A DNA stretch of 64,000 bases from Cristatella mucedo (GCA_009760855.2 WPIO01000030.1:1049001-1113000), one strand, 5' to 3'; counted from the first letter of the stretch, positions 36,185 to 47,861 are shown. Program-made: numbers and translations. Notes: generated by a model from the sequence alone, not told the origin.

Positions 36185-39100
36185 CTAAACCTCTCGTGCA
36201 ATGTACTGCATTGCAAATGCTGCCACACCCATCACAGCCGTGAGCACCCACACGGTACCCTTAACAAGCGAGGTGCTTTGGCTAACGGCCAACTGATGCT
36301 GGCCGGCTGCTGCTATCTCAGCAATTTCTGCCGGTTGGAGCTGACCTCGACGTCGATGTGGCGTTGAAACTCGCGGTGCCGAAAACTTAGGAAGTTGATC
36401 TATGCTCACCAGGCTGTAAGTTCGCTGCAGTCGGCGTAAAAGTGATGGTGGCTGCCGCACGAGGGTCTCCTTGGGGAATTGAAGGTAAAGGTCACCAGCA
36501 TAGCTGATAAGGTCCTCTAAAGGCAAGTTGTCTGGCAAGTGTGAAAGGAGTTGATGGACGGCACACATATCACATTCGGTGCTAAGGATCTCTGCCTCTC
36601 GATGTAGTACTATCTGTAAATACTTCATTAATTACATAAGCAATTTGATAAATAGATTGCACTACAATCAAGCAAGTGAAGCCTCTACTCCTGGACATCT
36701 TGCAACTAACAAAACTACATGACCCGAGGATCTTGGCACAACTCACTGGCAGACCCACGAAAACTGTAAACCCTACTGCAACATGGCAACCCGGACAAAG
36801 TAGCCCTTGACAAAATAGCCCCGACTAAAAAGCCTGCACACAAAACAGCCCAAGACAAAATAGCCCCGACAAATTAAAAGAATAGTTTTACAAATCTTCA
36901 TGTTTACAAATCTTCATGTTTCGATTAGCTTGAAATATAAAACATTTACTAGGAAAATCAAATTTTAAAATATATTTTAGTGAAAATGTTAAAAACTGAA
37001 AACATTGAAATATTTTTGCTCTAAAAAATTTAAAATGTTCCAGAATAATCTACTAATCCACATTTTTCCTTATTATCCTGTTTCTGTTTGCTGCCATATT
37101 CTTTTAATCTTTCCTGTGCATATCGATCAGTCAATATGGAGAACAGAATCACAGAAAGGAAGGGTTGTTATTAAATGAAGGGTAAATTCTAAATCTTAAA
37201 CTCTGAACCTTAGTCCTAAACCCTATCTTTGTAGTTTAGGTCTTTGTTAGTATGTTTTTATCTCAAAAATGATCAGCTTTGTCGGGGCTATTTTGTGTAC
37301 AATGATCAGCTTTGTCGGGGCTATTTTGTGTACAGGCTATTTTGTCAGGGGCTATTTTTGTCCGGTCACACTTCAACATGACAGCTTTTACTCACTGCTG
37401 CAGCCATGTAGATAGGCATGAGAGGGTCACATGCCAAAAAGAAGTCGTATAGCCTCACTGTGTGCCGAGGTTCATCGAGGACGTGGCCATACCAAGTAAT
37501 AAGCCAACTGAGACAGAAAATGCTGCCTACTTCGGATCTACAACAGCATGAAGCAATGTCGGTCCTTATCAAAAGATGGTTCAACCATGGTCATGCAGCG
37601 CACACCGGTAAATTCAAGTCTTACCGATCAAGAAAAGCACGGAGCTCTGGCTTAACTTTTCCAACAATAGGGAAAACATAGTCCAAGAGTTTCTTGGTGC
37701 GTTCCATGGTGGGGTCCATGAACTCTCTGTGAACAAGAAATGGCCAATTTTTGCCAAGTGTCATCTCTCATCGAACAGTCCACAATAATTTTGCAGTAGT
37801 GTCGGGGGGGGGGATGTTATCGATGGTGTTGTGCCGGGGTAGTCGAAGAACAAGCCTGAAACGACTGAGATCGTGGGATGATCGAGCCCAGGAGTGACCT
37901 TAGCATGCTATACAATTAAATTGTATAGTTATACTTATTTTCTAGGTATCTTTGATCATTGCCAAGGCTCCAAAAATTTACTTGCAATAGCTAGAGAGTT
38001 TACAATACGTGCCCATCGTCGGAGCTAACGTCGTTGAGACAACTGCTCTGAAGGTTCGTTCTTTTTGCCATTCGTAGAGCATCGTCTGACACGTCTGCCC
38101 TGGCACCAAATATTGCTGTTGACCTCTGATCAAGCCTGTCACAATAGTTCTTTAGTTCCATTGCAAGAAGGTCAGCACCAGAATTGATTGCCCACCTGTA
38201 GCCTTCTGGTCGGATTGATACAGGAACTACGATAGGATTGACATATTGAAATGAGATACTGCTGCCTGAAGCAGCTATGCGGAGTCCTAGCAATCCATTA
38301 TTCGTCGATCGGTCTCAGTCTCGGCCTGGTAAAGCTTTGCTGAGGCTTAATGGAACGGCTCTTACAAGAGAACTTGACCGGGCACGTGGAAATACAAGTC
38401 AATACAAGGGCAGCAGTGTCTGCAGTGCAGAACCACCGACACCCCTTTGTAGTGTCAGATAAGCTTAATTAGTGCTGAGTTCTGGTTATCTTCACTGATG
38501 ATGGTACACAAGACTGCTTCGCACGAACTATTCGGCCCCGTTAGCAATACATCATATAGCCCCATCACTCACATCACACAGTTGCCGTACCTGAGATGAG
38601 TGTTGGATAGCTTATTCATGACGGCATAACTCAGTTCTTCACCAAGAATTAGCAGGAATGTGACACATACATCGTGGTAGCCCTTTAATAACAAAAATGA
38701 TAATATCACGACTGGAACAAGACATTTGCTACACAGTACATCCAAAAGATACGTTGTCGAAAAACGAACCGAGCATGGCTTTAAAGACATCGATCGATAC
38801 ACTGCAAAGAAAATTGCACTAGGCTATAGGCAGTTGAGTATGTCAAGCCTACTTAAGCCAGTGAGCTTCTAAGGTGAACAACATATCACGAGCCCAAGTA
38901 AGCTAACATTTATCGTCACATCTTGGGTCGATATCCTCCGACACTAGTGAAAATAATCCTTAACTACTTATACAGCATCCACACACCACATAAAAAGAGT
39001 GACTAGTACTTATATATAATTCATTTGTATAAAAAATACTAGCTGATTTAACAGCCTCTTTTGTATAGTGACAAAAGAGCCTTTTACGGCTATCACCACC

Positions 39101-42100
39101 TCTTGCAGCGGCAATAAAGGATCGCCCACCGCAGGATTCGAACCCGCGACCTCAGGGCAGAGGTTGTGAAAGGCAACCACCTTACCTAGAGTGCCATCAC
39201 GGCATAATGACGCCCTAAGAGAACTCAATCTCTATTCAGGTGCTTCATGTATGCCACGGGGCTCGAGCCGACGATCACGGTTATCAAATGCATTCATCTT
39301 GACCTCGGTGGTTGATTACCTTTACCACGGCCATACTTCATTGCCAACCTACCGTATTGAAGGAATTAAAAAAAATCTTGCTTCGGCAAACCAGCATTTG
39401 AGTAACTCTCCAAGATTTATTGTGTTGGTAGTGCATGACTCAGTAAAAGTAAAACTTATGGACAGAGAAAATGGATATAAAAAAAAAGATAAACTCATAC
39501 TTACGTTTCGAGAACAAGAGCCATACACCAACCTCCTTCCAGAAGCAATAGGCAGGCCAGTGCTGGTCGTCCACCCTTTGCTGCGTGTTATCTCTTGTTC
39601 GTTTTCACCCCCTACCCAGCATTGCTCTGCTGCAACTACTGCAGGGACAGACAATGGGTCACAAACGAGTCAACAGTGCCCTAGTGCCTGCTTTGAAATA
39701 CTGAGCCCTGCGGTTTTCTGGGGCTCCCGAGCCACAAAAACTTCGCTAATCAGGCTAGGGTGCGAACAGAGTGTCTCTTCTCGATTACCGGTAACTTCAG
39801 GTCCGGCTATCTCAGCTGATTTATATCCCAAAGAAGTAGTACAACCCAGTTGAAATCACAAGTATCGAGGTTTGGACAGGGGCTTATTACAACCAAAGAC
39901 AGTCTAGCAGGTTAGACTTACAGCTGGTAAGATGGTGATCAGTTTTGGCTAGCAGCATCTTACTCCGTGACGATAATTACGAACAATGCTAATTAGGCAA
40001 CCGAATATGGAAAGGCCACGATGCTTTGGCTCTTGGACAAGCATGCTACAGCAGACCTGAGCTCAAGAGATGTGCAAAACTGCACTAACCGACAAAGCTG
40101 TAAAACTCTGTAAACTCGGCATTTAGAAGCTACTATAGAACTTACACTAGGACTTCCTTATAAAGAATTAGTTGGACAGAAAAAAGTGATTGCATCACTT
40201 GCTACCATAACTACTACATCCTTGTTAAGCATTCTTCACTAAACTACTCATGGTCCTTTAGAAAAACTAATTGCCACTATAGTAGAAAGGTCAGGGTTAG
40301 TGTCCAAAGACAGTTGGGGAGGAAGGGAGGGGGATCTGAAGCCTAACGGTAGATTCGGTTGCAAATTGGAGAAGGCTGCCCCAGTAAGAAGCCAGTGGAC
40401 AGGCATGTGCATCAGAACCCTAAAATGTATACGTTGCACTCATATGGCTATATTTTTCTTCTGGCCTCACCAACTTAACAGGTAAGAGTTCTATAGCATG
40501 AGAATTTGCGACCAACTGCGGGTGGGAACCAAATGACACTAGATGCTCGATCGCCTCGACACCAAGTCGCTTGCCCTCTATCTATGTACATAGTCTTCCA
40601 GGGTGACAATTAAATTGGTCGCTAGGTATCACTTAGGATTAGCTCACCAGCGCTGATCACTGAAACTGTGGCACCTTATGCACCTGTGAATGGCTGGCTG
40701 CATGTGCCGCCTTTAGCGGTGATACAAGCAAATCAGTAACTGTTAGCTACAGTAGGACTTGGCCAGCATTTTTCCTATTGAATCTGCACGAAATCTAGGT
40801 GTTATATTCCAAAGTGACCTTTTAATAGGCGACCACATCAGCTCCACGGTCAAGTCTGCCTACATTCAGCTACATAAGATAGCTTAAATTCGGGCTTGCC
40901 TAGACAGGAATACCACATCAGCTCCACAGTCAAGTCTGCCTACTTTCAGCTTCATAAGATAGCTTAAATTCGGGCTTGCCTAGACAGGAATTCCGCATCT
41001 AAATTGGTCCATTCATTTGTGACATCCCATCTCGACTTCTGTAATTCATTGCTTGCTGGTCTACTGGCCTCTGCAATCAGGTGCTTACAGCTGGTGTAAA
41101 ACTCTGCAGCTAGGCTTGCCTGCCGTGAGCGGCACAGTTGCCACACTACACCACTTCTCGCCGACCTGCACTGGCTCCCAGTCAACCAACGGATCGACTT
41201 CAAGGTTCTGTCACTCACTTTTAGGTCCCTCCATTCTTTGGCTCCGACCTACCTGTCAGATTTACTCCCCCACCAGGCTAAGCATCGTACCACCTGCTTT
41301 TCGGAATCTAATCGTTTACCTATACCTCATACGAACCCCAAATCCTTTGGAGACCCTGCCTTTATCTCGTAAGCTCCCAAAGCCTGGAACTCACTCCCGA
41401 CTTGCATCACACCATCTCCTGACTTGACCACATTTAAAAAGAACTTTAAAACGCACCTATTTAGGACAGCATTTAGTTGGTCCCTGTGATTGGTCCTTTA
41501 TGTGCTTATGCGTGCTGACCCTGTGCATGCTGCCACTAACCACACTTGCATGCTAACCCTGTGCATGTCACCCCTAACCATATAATTCATGTTGTTTATC
41601 AAGCATGACACCACTCACCATTTGATCGCATTTCATTTGCAGCAAATGTAAAGAGCCTAGAAAGAGATTGAGTTCTCTGAGGGCACTTTATCAACTGTAT
41701 TATTATTATGATGCTTCCTTTGCAACAAATGTAAAGTGCCTAGAAGGAGATCTAAGTTTTCTGAGTGCGCTATTACAAACGTATTATTATTATTGCTATT
41801 ACGACCTAAGGCTGGCAGCTGAGCGACTTGGGTGGAGCACGAAATTTTGCGTCGAGCGGGGAACCATCTTGCCATCTCTGGTCTTTCGGTCCAGTGAGCC
41901 ATCAATATTCCATCCTACTCGTCTCGGCGAAGAGCTTGGAGCCTTAGCTTTAACTGACCACTAATAAGTTGGAGCCAAATCCCGGTGTACTGCTTAATGT
42001 AAAAAGTGAATGGAAATTGGCTGCAGCCATTTACAGATAAATAGGGCAATGCAGCAGTGGTCCGTTCGAGAGCGGTACATCCCACATGCCTGGCTGGACC

Positions 42101-44922
42101 TCCTCTACTTGTGCGGCGGACACGCTCTCAGGTAGCCGACTGCAGCAGATACCATGGTTGCAGCTCGGCATCCAGCCGCACCTAGATGGGGCTCATTCCT
42201 AGGCAGTGCATTTGAGTCCCAGACCCTTGCTATACAAGTGCAAGAAAGCAGCGGCTTTACCACATGCAACGACACAACCTTCGGCACCGGACACTACATT
42301 TAGTCATTCTGGCAGCTGCATCCATTTTCTAACCTTGCTATACCAATCATTTAAGTAGCTTCCGGTCTGCAAATGAGGGCCCCTATGCTCGATAGCTATA
42401 AAAAAAATATATATATAATTAATTTGCATAGCGCCCTAAAAGAACTCAATGTCGAGATTCAGGCGCTTCACACGTGCCACGTGGCTCCTCGAGCCCACGA
42501 CCTCGGCCAGGCTGCAGTCGACGAGGCGAGCACCTTAACCACTGGGCCAACTCAGTGCAGCACGTGACAACAAACCGAGAGAGAAGAGAGAGAAAGGTTA
42601 GCTGATTGAACAGTCCCATTTATAAAGCAGCAGAAGAGCCGTAGCGGCTATCACTCCGGCTTTTACTGTGCAAAAAAAAATTGCCTGCTGTATGACTCGA
42701 ACCAACGACCTGGAAAAGAAAGGATCAATAAACTTTCTCCACGTTGTACCTCAAGTTCTAGCTACTGCAAAATGCAGTTAAAACGTAACAAGACAAGCAG
42801 TCTCTGGCACGCTGACTTAAGTTGCTTTCATGTCATGCGTGAAGGTATGTATACCTGATAGTAGTGCAGGTGGGGGTTGCTGCACAGGACTCGCAATATT
42901 AATCGTGTAAGCTGCTCCTGCAGCACCAGCCGCTGCTCAGACTTCATTGCTGCAAGTGAAAGACAGAGATATGCGATAGTTGCAAGCGAATGCCGTGCGA
43001 AGAAAAAGTCAAAGAGGCGGCGGCGCTGGAAGAATGCGAGTGTGCACAGCTTGACCAGGAAGAATGCTGGAAGAATGCACAGCTTGACCGATGTACCTGG
43101 CGGAAACCTGCTCAGCGAACGGTTCACGTCCAGAACGACCTGATCATAGTAACTGTTCTCTTTCAGTTCACCTGCAATAAACCAACGGGCGAATGGGAAA
43201 CGAATAGTGTTAGTACGAGTAATGAGTGTGGCTGCCCCAGCATATGTCTAAACAAGGCTGCTACACAAACCGATTTGGAATTTGCACCTAATACAACCGA
43301 AAAAGGCATAATGTCCAAACAAACACTTCCCCGAGCGGCGCCCTTGAGTGCAGTGGCTCATTAGTGCAGAAGCAGGGACCTCCCTCGAACAAGTCATGTA
43401 ATGTAATAAATCTCGTCTGTAACTCAACTAAGCCATAAAGACTGAGTGGGTGTTACGCAGGAGAGTTTTGTATAGCACACTCACAGCCTAAGCGACTTTC
43501 AATACGCATTCGGTAGCCAACAGACTTCGTCTCACGCAACAAAGAGAAAGTGGGAAGCATAGCAGCATCATGAGAGCAGTTGAGGTAGTGAGTAGCATGG
43601 AAGTAGCAGCCCAGGATCGCTGAAAAGGATGAGCCATAGTCGGCAGCAGCAGAGTAGTTGTCGTTGCGTAAGAATTGTGGAAGCGAGTTCCACAGTCTAG
43701 GACTTGCAGAGCTAAAGCTTCTGTCGCCAACTGTCTTTAAGTGGAGGAATGGAACAGCTAATTTATTGTCCATACAGGACCTGAAGGTGCAAAGAGGCTG
43801 AAACTGATGCAGCAGTTCAGCTAGGTACGAAGGAGCCAAGCAGTGCTGGGCCTAATGGGTCAGTGTAAGAGCTTTTCTCTGTAGCCGTTGATCAACCGGC
43901 ATCCATCCTAGCTCTTTTAGCAAAGGAGACACGTGCTCAAACCTCTGGGACTTGAAGACTAGCCTTGCAGTCATATTCATAGCCAGCTGCAGTGGTCTAG
44001 TTGCTTTCTTTGGTAGCCCAGCCAAAAGGGAATTACAATAATCAAGCCAAGAAACAACTAGGAAGCTAGTTAAATTTTTTGCAAGCCGCTGTGGAAGACA
44101 GCTCCTAATCTTACATAGGGATCGGACGTGATGGCTATCTGTAGAAGCAGTCTTCTGGATGAAGCTTTTAAAATTTAGGCAGCTGTCGAAAACGACACCT
44201 AAATTTCGAGCACGTGGTGTTGGTCGCACAAAAGCGTCACATATTAGAAGAGCAAACCCTTTTAAACCAAGAAGTTTTCCGATATCCAGGATCGAATGTC
44301 GGCAAGGCAAGCAAGTAATAATAATAATACCCCCCAAGCCAAAGTGCTGCTTCTAGGCACGAGCGGGACGATCAAAGCAAGCAAGCGATCCAACGTAAGT
44401 TTGAGCAGATTGCGTGCACGCACAGATTTAATGATGGTAATACATCCAACCAGGAGCCCCTCCCCCCCCCCGCCCAGGAGCTCTCCCTCCTCTTCTTCCC
44501 ACGATGCGGACATGTGCACCAAAGGAAAAATTATCCCACAATGAGCTCGCACTGCAATGCAAGCGAAGCGAAATTAAAACTCGGTAAATCTTCACCTCGT
44601 ATTTCCCTTGGCCGCGGGAATTCGAGCCATATGGGGCCGGCAGGCCAAGAGGATCGGGCTCATCAATCGTCGCGTCTGGCCACGCCCCATGCAGTAGCGT
44701 AATAAATACGCTGCGGAAACGTTATAGTATACCTTGCTTCGGTTTTTTCGCCTGAGACCAGTCGACTTGCAGCATCCTCGGCCAGGCTTTCCGGCGGAGT
44801 TCGTCACTAAGCAGACCGCCAGGCGATATCGCGAGCTGCCGCAAGCTGACGACATTTTCGACGTCCGAGCTCAGAGAATTCAGGATGGCTTCTGCTTTTA
44901 TCTGCTTCCTCTTCTTGGTCAT
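36185..44922 (-). CDS. TBC1D20: TBC1 domain family member 20 (Rab GAP), 7 exons
   Basis: TBC1D20 is an ER-anchored GTPase-activating protein for RAB1 and RAB18. Exons in transcript order: 44922-44733, 43171-43097, 42949-42855, 38682-38591, 37726-37625, 37537-37396, 36613-36185. All introns are GT-AG and all phases agree, giving 374 residues (human 403). The ATG at 44922 is the first after an in-frame stop. Evidence: MTKKRKQIKAEAILNSL, then ISPGGLLSDELRRKAWPRML with the arginine finger (RRKAW); DQVVLDVNRSLSRFPPG; NPHLHYYQ joined to GYHDVCVTFLLILGEEL, giving the glutamine finger YYQGYHD; REFMDPTMERTKKLLDYVFP; SEVGSIFCLSWLITWYGHVL and VRLYDFFLACDPLMPIY; LPLEDLISYAGDLYLQFP. The C-terminus has one hydrophobic segment (WVLTAVMGVAAFAM), the tail anchor. 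The gene converges on INTS8. Its 3.9-kb third intron is full of SINEs and LINEs. Confidence 0.97.
36786..37373. mobile_element. Non-autonomous TIR element in the last TBC1D20 intron
   Basis: Imperfect terminal inverted repeats at 36791-36880 and 37275-37365. Left reads CCGGACAAAGTAGCCCTTG then ACAAAATAGCCCCGAC; the right end, reverse-complemented, reads CCGGACAAAAATAGCCCCTG then ACAAAATAGCC and more ACAAAATAGCCCCGACAAA words. CAACATG flanks both sides (36779-36785 and 37374-37380), a possible 7-bp target duplication. No coding. The interior contains CCCTAAA-like words. It fills about three quarters of the 782-bp intron. Confidence 0.75.
39039..39203 (-). mobile_element. tRNA-derived SINE, family 1
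   Basis: On the minus strand: GCCGTGATGGCACTC, B box GGGTTCGAATCCTGCGG, GGGCGATCCTTTATTGCCGC, ending AAAGAGGCTGTTAAATCAGC. In TBC1D20 intron 3 and directly joined to a family-2 SINE tail. Confidence 0.88.
39191..39853 (+). CDS. Unexplained 220-codon open frame in TBC1D20 intron 3
   Basis: Open frame antisense to TBC1D20. The first roughly 25 codons come from SINE sequence; an in-frame ATG lies near 39251. The rest looks protein-like: VDYLYHGHTSLPTYRIEGIK, NSPRFIVLVVHDSVKVKLMD, then ALLRV-type ending VVHPLLRVISCSFSPP. The order (helix after a first strand, a VxVKLMD strand, then HPLLRVISC) is reminiscent of a phosphotyrosine-binding (PTB) fold, but I cannot name a family. The C-terminal third is Ser/Thr-rich. 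No convincing splice acceptor or promoter was found. It could be a retrogene piece, an exon of a nested gene, or chance. Confidence 0.3.
   Translation: MPSRHNDALRELNLYSGASCMPRGSSRRSRLSNAFILTSVVDYLYHGHTSLPTYRIEGIKKNLASANQHLSNSPRFIVLVVHDSVKVKLMDRENGYKKKDKLILTFREQEPYTNLLPEAIGRPVLVVHPLLRVISCSFSPPTQHCSAATTAGTDNGSQTSQQCPSACFEILSPAVFWGSRATKTSLIRLGCEQSVSSRLPVTSGPAISADLYPKEVVQPS
39204..39277 (-). mobile_element. tRNA-derived SINE, family 2, partial
   Basis: Minus strand: GGCTCGAGCCCCGTGG, GAAGCACCTGAATAGAG, GATTGAGTTCTCTTAGGGCG; the tRNA 5' part is missing. Confidence 0.7.
39854..40764. other. TBC1D20 intron, nothing recognised
   Basis: No repeat family or coding signal recognised. Confidence 0.4.
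40765..41709 (+). mobile_element. L2-like LINE 3' half with an internal 80-bp tandem duplication
   Basis: Starts at GAATCTGCACGAAATCTAGG and runs through the post-palm region, 3' UTR, hairpin and TTATTATTATG tail. Bases 40832-40911 are repeated at 40912-40991 (ACCACATCAGCTCCAC ... CTAGACAGGAAT). Frameshifted. In TBC1D20 intron 3, antisense to the gene. Confidence 0.88.
41710..41805 (+). mobile_element. Second LINE 3' tail in tandem
   Basis: Another LINE end (CTTCCTTTGCAACAAATG, GTGCCTAGAAGGAGATC, AGTGCGCTATTACAAACG, (TTA)n) directly behind the first tail. Confidence 0.7.
42408..42556 (-). mobile_element. tRNA-derived SINE, family 2
   Basis: Minus strand: ACTGAGTTGGCCCAGTGG, GTGCTCGCCTCGTCGAC, GTGGGCTCGAGGAGCC, GAAGCGCCTGAATC, TTGAGTTCTTTTAGGGCGC, AT-rich tail at the low-coordinate end. 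Confidence 0.8.
42599..42712 (-). mobile_element. Eroded tRNA-derived SINE, family 1
   Basis: Minus strand: GGTCGTTGGTTCGAGTC (B box), a poly-T-like interruption, GGAGTGATAGCCGCTACGGC, ending GTTCAATCAGCTA. Confidence 0.6.
43399..44316 (-). mobile_element. LINE family 2: reverse transcriptase C-terminus and 3' end
   Basis: A second L2/CR1-type LINE, clearly different from the main one. Minus-strand blocks: DIRSWISENFL, ARNLGVVFDSCLNFKSFIQ, SWLDYCNSLLAGLPKKATRP, ELGWMPVDQRLQRKALTLTH, a stop, then APSYLAELLHQFQPLC, VPFLHLKTVGDRSFSSASPR and RLWNSLPQFLRN. The 3' end matches the plus-strand tails at 12.0, 24.1 and 34.5-35.5 kb. Deletions and stops make it inactive. It occupies TBC1D20 intron 1. 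Confidence 0.88.
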
Positions 44923-45409
44923 GTCTTGGCTGAGTGAGCAGATGGCACCGTGCGCGGGGAATTCCTCGTCGCTAGTCAGCAGCTAGCACGGATGGCCCTC
45001 CGCACGGGAATGATTAGCGAAAACGCCCAGATCTCGATCACGTAGAGTCTGGGTAACTAGCATGCTCTCACGGGTGTCTTACTGCGCGTCTTGCAGCCCT
45101 TTCTGAGTGCACAAGCATTCACACGAGTGCGGAGTAGCAGTCGTGTGGGGGCACTGGGCAGCCCCTCTGGCAAATCCCGGGCTAAAAACAAACACAGTTG
45201 GACTCGCTGTAGTGAATTTCCTAAGTCCCATTGGGCCTTGTCGGCGCTTCGCCTGTGCTCTGTCCTCGGTGTTTCCGTAGGCGATGCTCGCGGATTGAGC
45301 GCGCTCGGTACCGCGCCCGGTCGGCCACAGCGTGCTGCCATGTGCACACTCTCGGAAAACTTGAGCCCTTGCCTTATCGATTTCTGGCATTCTGCCGCGA
45401 TGGTCGATT

Positions 45410-45572
45410 GCCCTAACGGAACGACAGTAGCCCCAACGGACAGTTGGCCCAACGGACAGTTGGCCCAACGGACAGTTGGCCCAACGGACAGTTGGCCCAA
45501 CGGACAGTGGCCCCAACGGACAGTTGCCCCAAGGACAGTTGCACCAACGGACAGTCGCCCCAACAGAACGCC
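45410..45572. repeat. Short tandem array, 16-bp unit ACGGACAGTTGGCCCA
   Basis: About nine copies, best conserved in the middle (45440-45510) and drifting at the edges (GTGGCCCC, GTTGCCCC, TCGCCCC variants). Each unit holds the self-complementary GTTGGCCCAAC. It lies about 490 bp upstream of the TBC1D20 start codon. Open frames across it (PLGQLSVG repeats) are artefacts. Confidence 0.93.
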
Positions 45573-46943
45573 GGAAAAAAGAAAATCTTCAGTTCTGACA
45601 AGCTTTCGTTTTGGCAGTGACTTGCAATGATTCTAGAGCGTATTAAAATGAGTTTCTTAAAAGCGCGACCCCGCATGACTATTTATCGCAATTATGCGAG
45701 CAAAAAACGCATGACATCCGATAGCCTCACAACGAACGTTAATATCTCAAAACCCACAACACAGTCTTTATTTTAATAAAATAATAATTTATATCATGTG
45801 ACAATGTATTTATAAACTCTGATCGAAGAGCCCTATCGCAACATTAACTACCAGAAAGGCGTCGCACTCCGATTTTAGCCGCGTTTGCGGCCCGGTAGCC
45901 GTGCCTGGCAAAACAAAATGATTTTGCGCAGAAATGCACGATTTTTGCACGGAAGTGGATAATATCATTCTTCTTACACACTAAAAGAACTCAAATTAGA
46001 GCGAAAACTAAGATGAGCCCTTTTGTGAACCGAAACCGCTTGCTGCAATAGCAACTTCCGTCCGACCTTGGCCTTGTTCTAGGTTCCGTCTTCCGGGCTG
46101 GCAGCTGGCGCCGGTACGAATCGAAATGAGCTCGCGAGCCTTCGCATGGCTTTGTTTACCTCGTCAAAATACTAATGCAGTGCATTTGGGCAATGTTTTT
46201 CAAAATAAGTACGTTCCGCCTCGCTCTGCTTTGCAGAGCGGTAGTGTTCCGGTCGGTTTAGCAGCGCCGGCCTCAGTTTGTTCTGCACTGCTCTCATTTA
46301 TTCAACGGTTCGGGCTTGCTTTCTTGCCAAGGTGGCAGTATTAGGCTCGCTTTTCTGCTTACAATGCCGACACTCCCTGATTTTTTGAGGGGTTGGCCCT
46401 CGCAGCTCCCTGCCTAGTTATCTGACGGCCGAGAATTAATAGGTGCCATCATTAGGTAGACTTGTAGGGGGCTCGTGGGCGCGCGATGGCGACGCGACGG
46501 AAGGTGAAGCCCCCACAAGCGAGTCGTGGCGTTGTCGACGACGGCCGTATTATGTGATCTAGCAGCCGTCGTGCGTGCTGCTCCGGAGCACGAGGTGTTT
46601 AGAGAGAGAATAGTGGATAGCGTGCGTACTGGCCGACGCACAGGCAGATGGTGAATTTCGCGGCAAGGAGTGCCGGCAACGAGCGTGCCCGTTGGGCGGA
46701 CGGAACGTCGGCTGGGGAGGAACCACGTGACGGCGATTTCACGCCCACAAAGGTTCCCCCAGTCGCGGGGCGTGAACCAAGCGACGTTACGCCAAGTGGT
46801 GCGACGAACGCAGCATACAGGTGCGGACGAAAATGTCAGGCGAGTGTCGAACTTGGTACTTGGCCCAGTGGTCAGCAGCCGTATGCTGCGGCATAGTAGC
46901 CGTGCAGCGCCCACGCTGAGGCAGGAGTCGCCGAACAGTGCAT
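45573..46943. other. Intergenic; GC-rich block at 46.4-46.9 kb
   Basis: AT-rich to 45.8 kb, then mixed. 46430-46930 is markedly GC/CpG-rich with open frames on both strands but no recognisable domain. Confidence 0.4.
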
Positions 46944-47861
46944 AATAATAATAAAAATAATAATAATAATAATTCACTTGATAAAGCGCCCTCAGAGAAC
47001 TTAATCTCTTTCTAGGCGCTTTACATTTGCTGTAAAGTGAAATGCAATTGAATGGTAAGTAAAATCATGCTTAAAAACAAACAAAATGAATAATATGGTT
47101 AGGGGTGACATGCACAGGGTCAGCGTGCAAATGTGGTTAGTGGCAGCATGCACAGTGTCAGCACGCATAAGCACATCAAGGACGAATCACAGGGACCCAC
47201 TAAATGCTGTCCTAAATAGGTGTGTTTTTAGGTTCCTTTTAAATGTGGTCAGGTCAGGGGATGCTCTGACGCAGTGCGGGAGGCAGTTCCAGGCTTTGGG
47301 AGCATACGAACTAAATGCACGGTCTCCAAAGGATTTAAGGTTTGTACGAGGTATTTCTAGACTGTTGGATTCCGAAAAGCGGGTGGTACGATGCTTGGCC
47401 TGATGGGGGAGTATATCTGACAGATAGGCTGGAGCCATAGAATGAAGGGACCTAAAGGTGAGCGACAAAACCTTGAAGTCAATCCGTTGCTTGACTGGTA
47501 GCCAGTGCAGGTCGGCGAGGAGTGGAGTAATGTGGCAACTGCGACGCTCACGGCAGACAAGTCTAGCTGCAGAGTTTTGCACCAGCTGCAATTGCCTGAT
47601 CGCACATGCTGGTAGGCCAGTAAGCAGTGGGTTGCAGAAGTCGAGACGGGATGTCACGAATGCATGGACCAACTTGGACGTGGTATCCTTATCTAAACAA
47701 GCCCTAATTTTAGCAATGTCATGAAGCTGAAAATAGGCGGATTTGACTGTGGAGCTGATATGGTCGTCTAACGAGAGGTCGCTTTGGAACATGACACCTA
47801 GATTTCGAGCTGATTCAACTGGAGATATGCTGGCAGAGCCAATTTTGAGAGTCAGCCTGTC
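46944..47861 (-). mobile_element. Young 5'-truncated L2-like LINE
   Basis: (TTA)n tail at 46944-46972. On the minus strand, an intact frame from [19 protein letters not shown] through [19 protein letters not shown] and [13 protein letters not shown] to FSGSL at 47187. Almost identical to the copies at 1, 6679 and 22893. The 5' break is at 47861. Confidence 0.95.

Noticed and set aside
45410-45572. CRISPR-like repeat array
   Set aside because: Units are head-to-tail without spacers, in an animal intergenic region; it is a plain tandem repeat.
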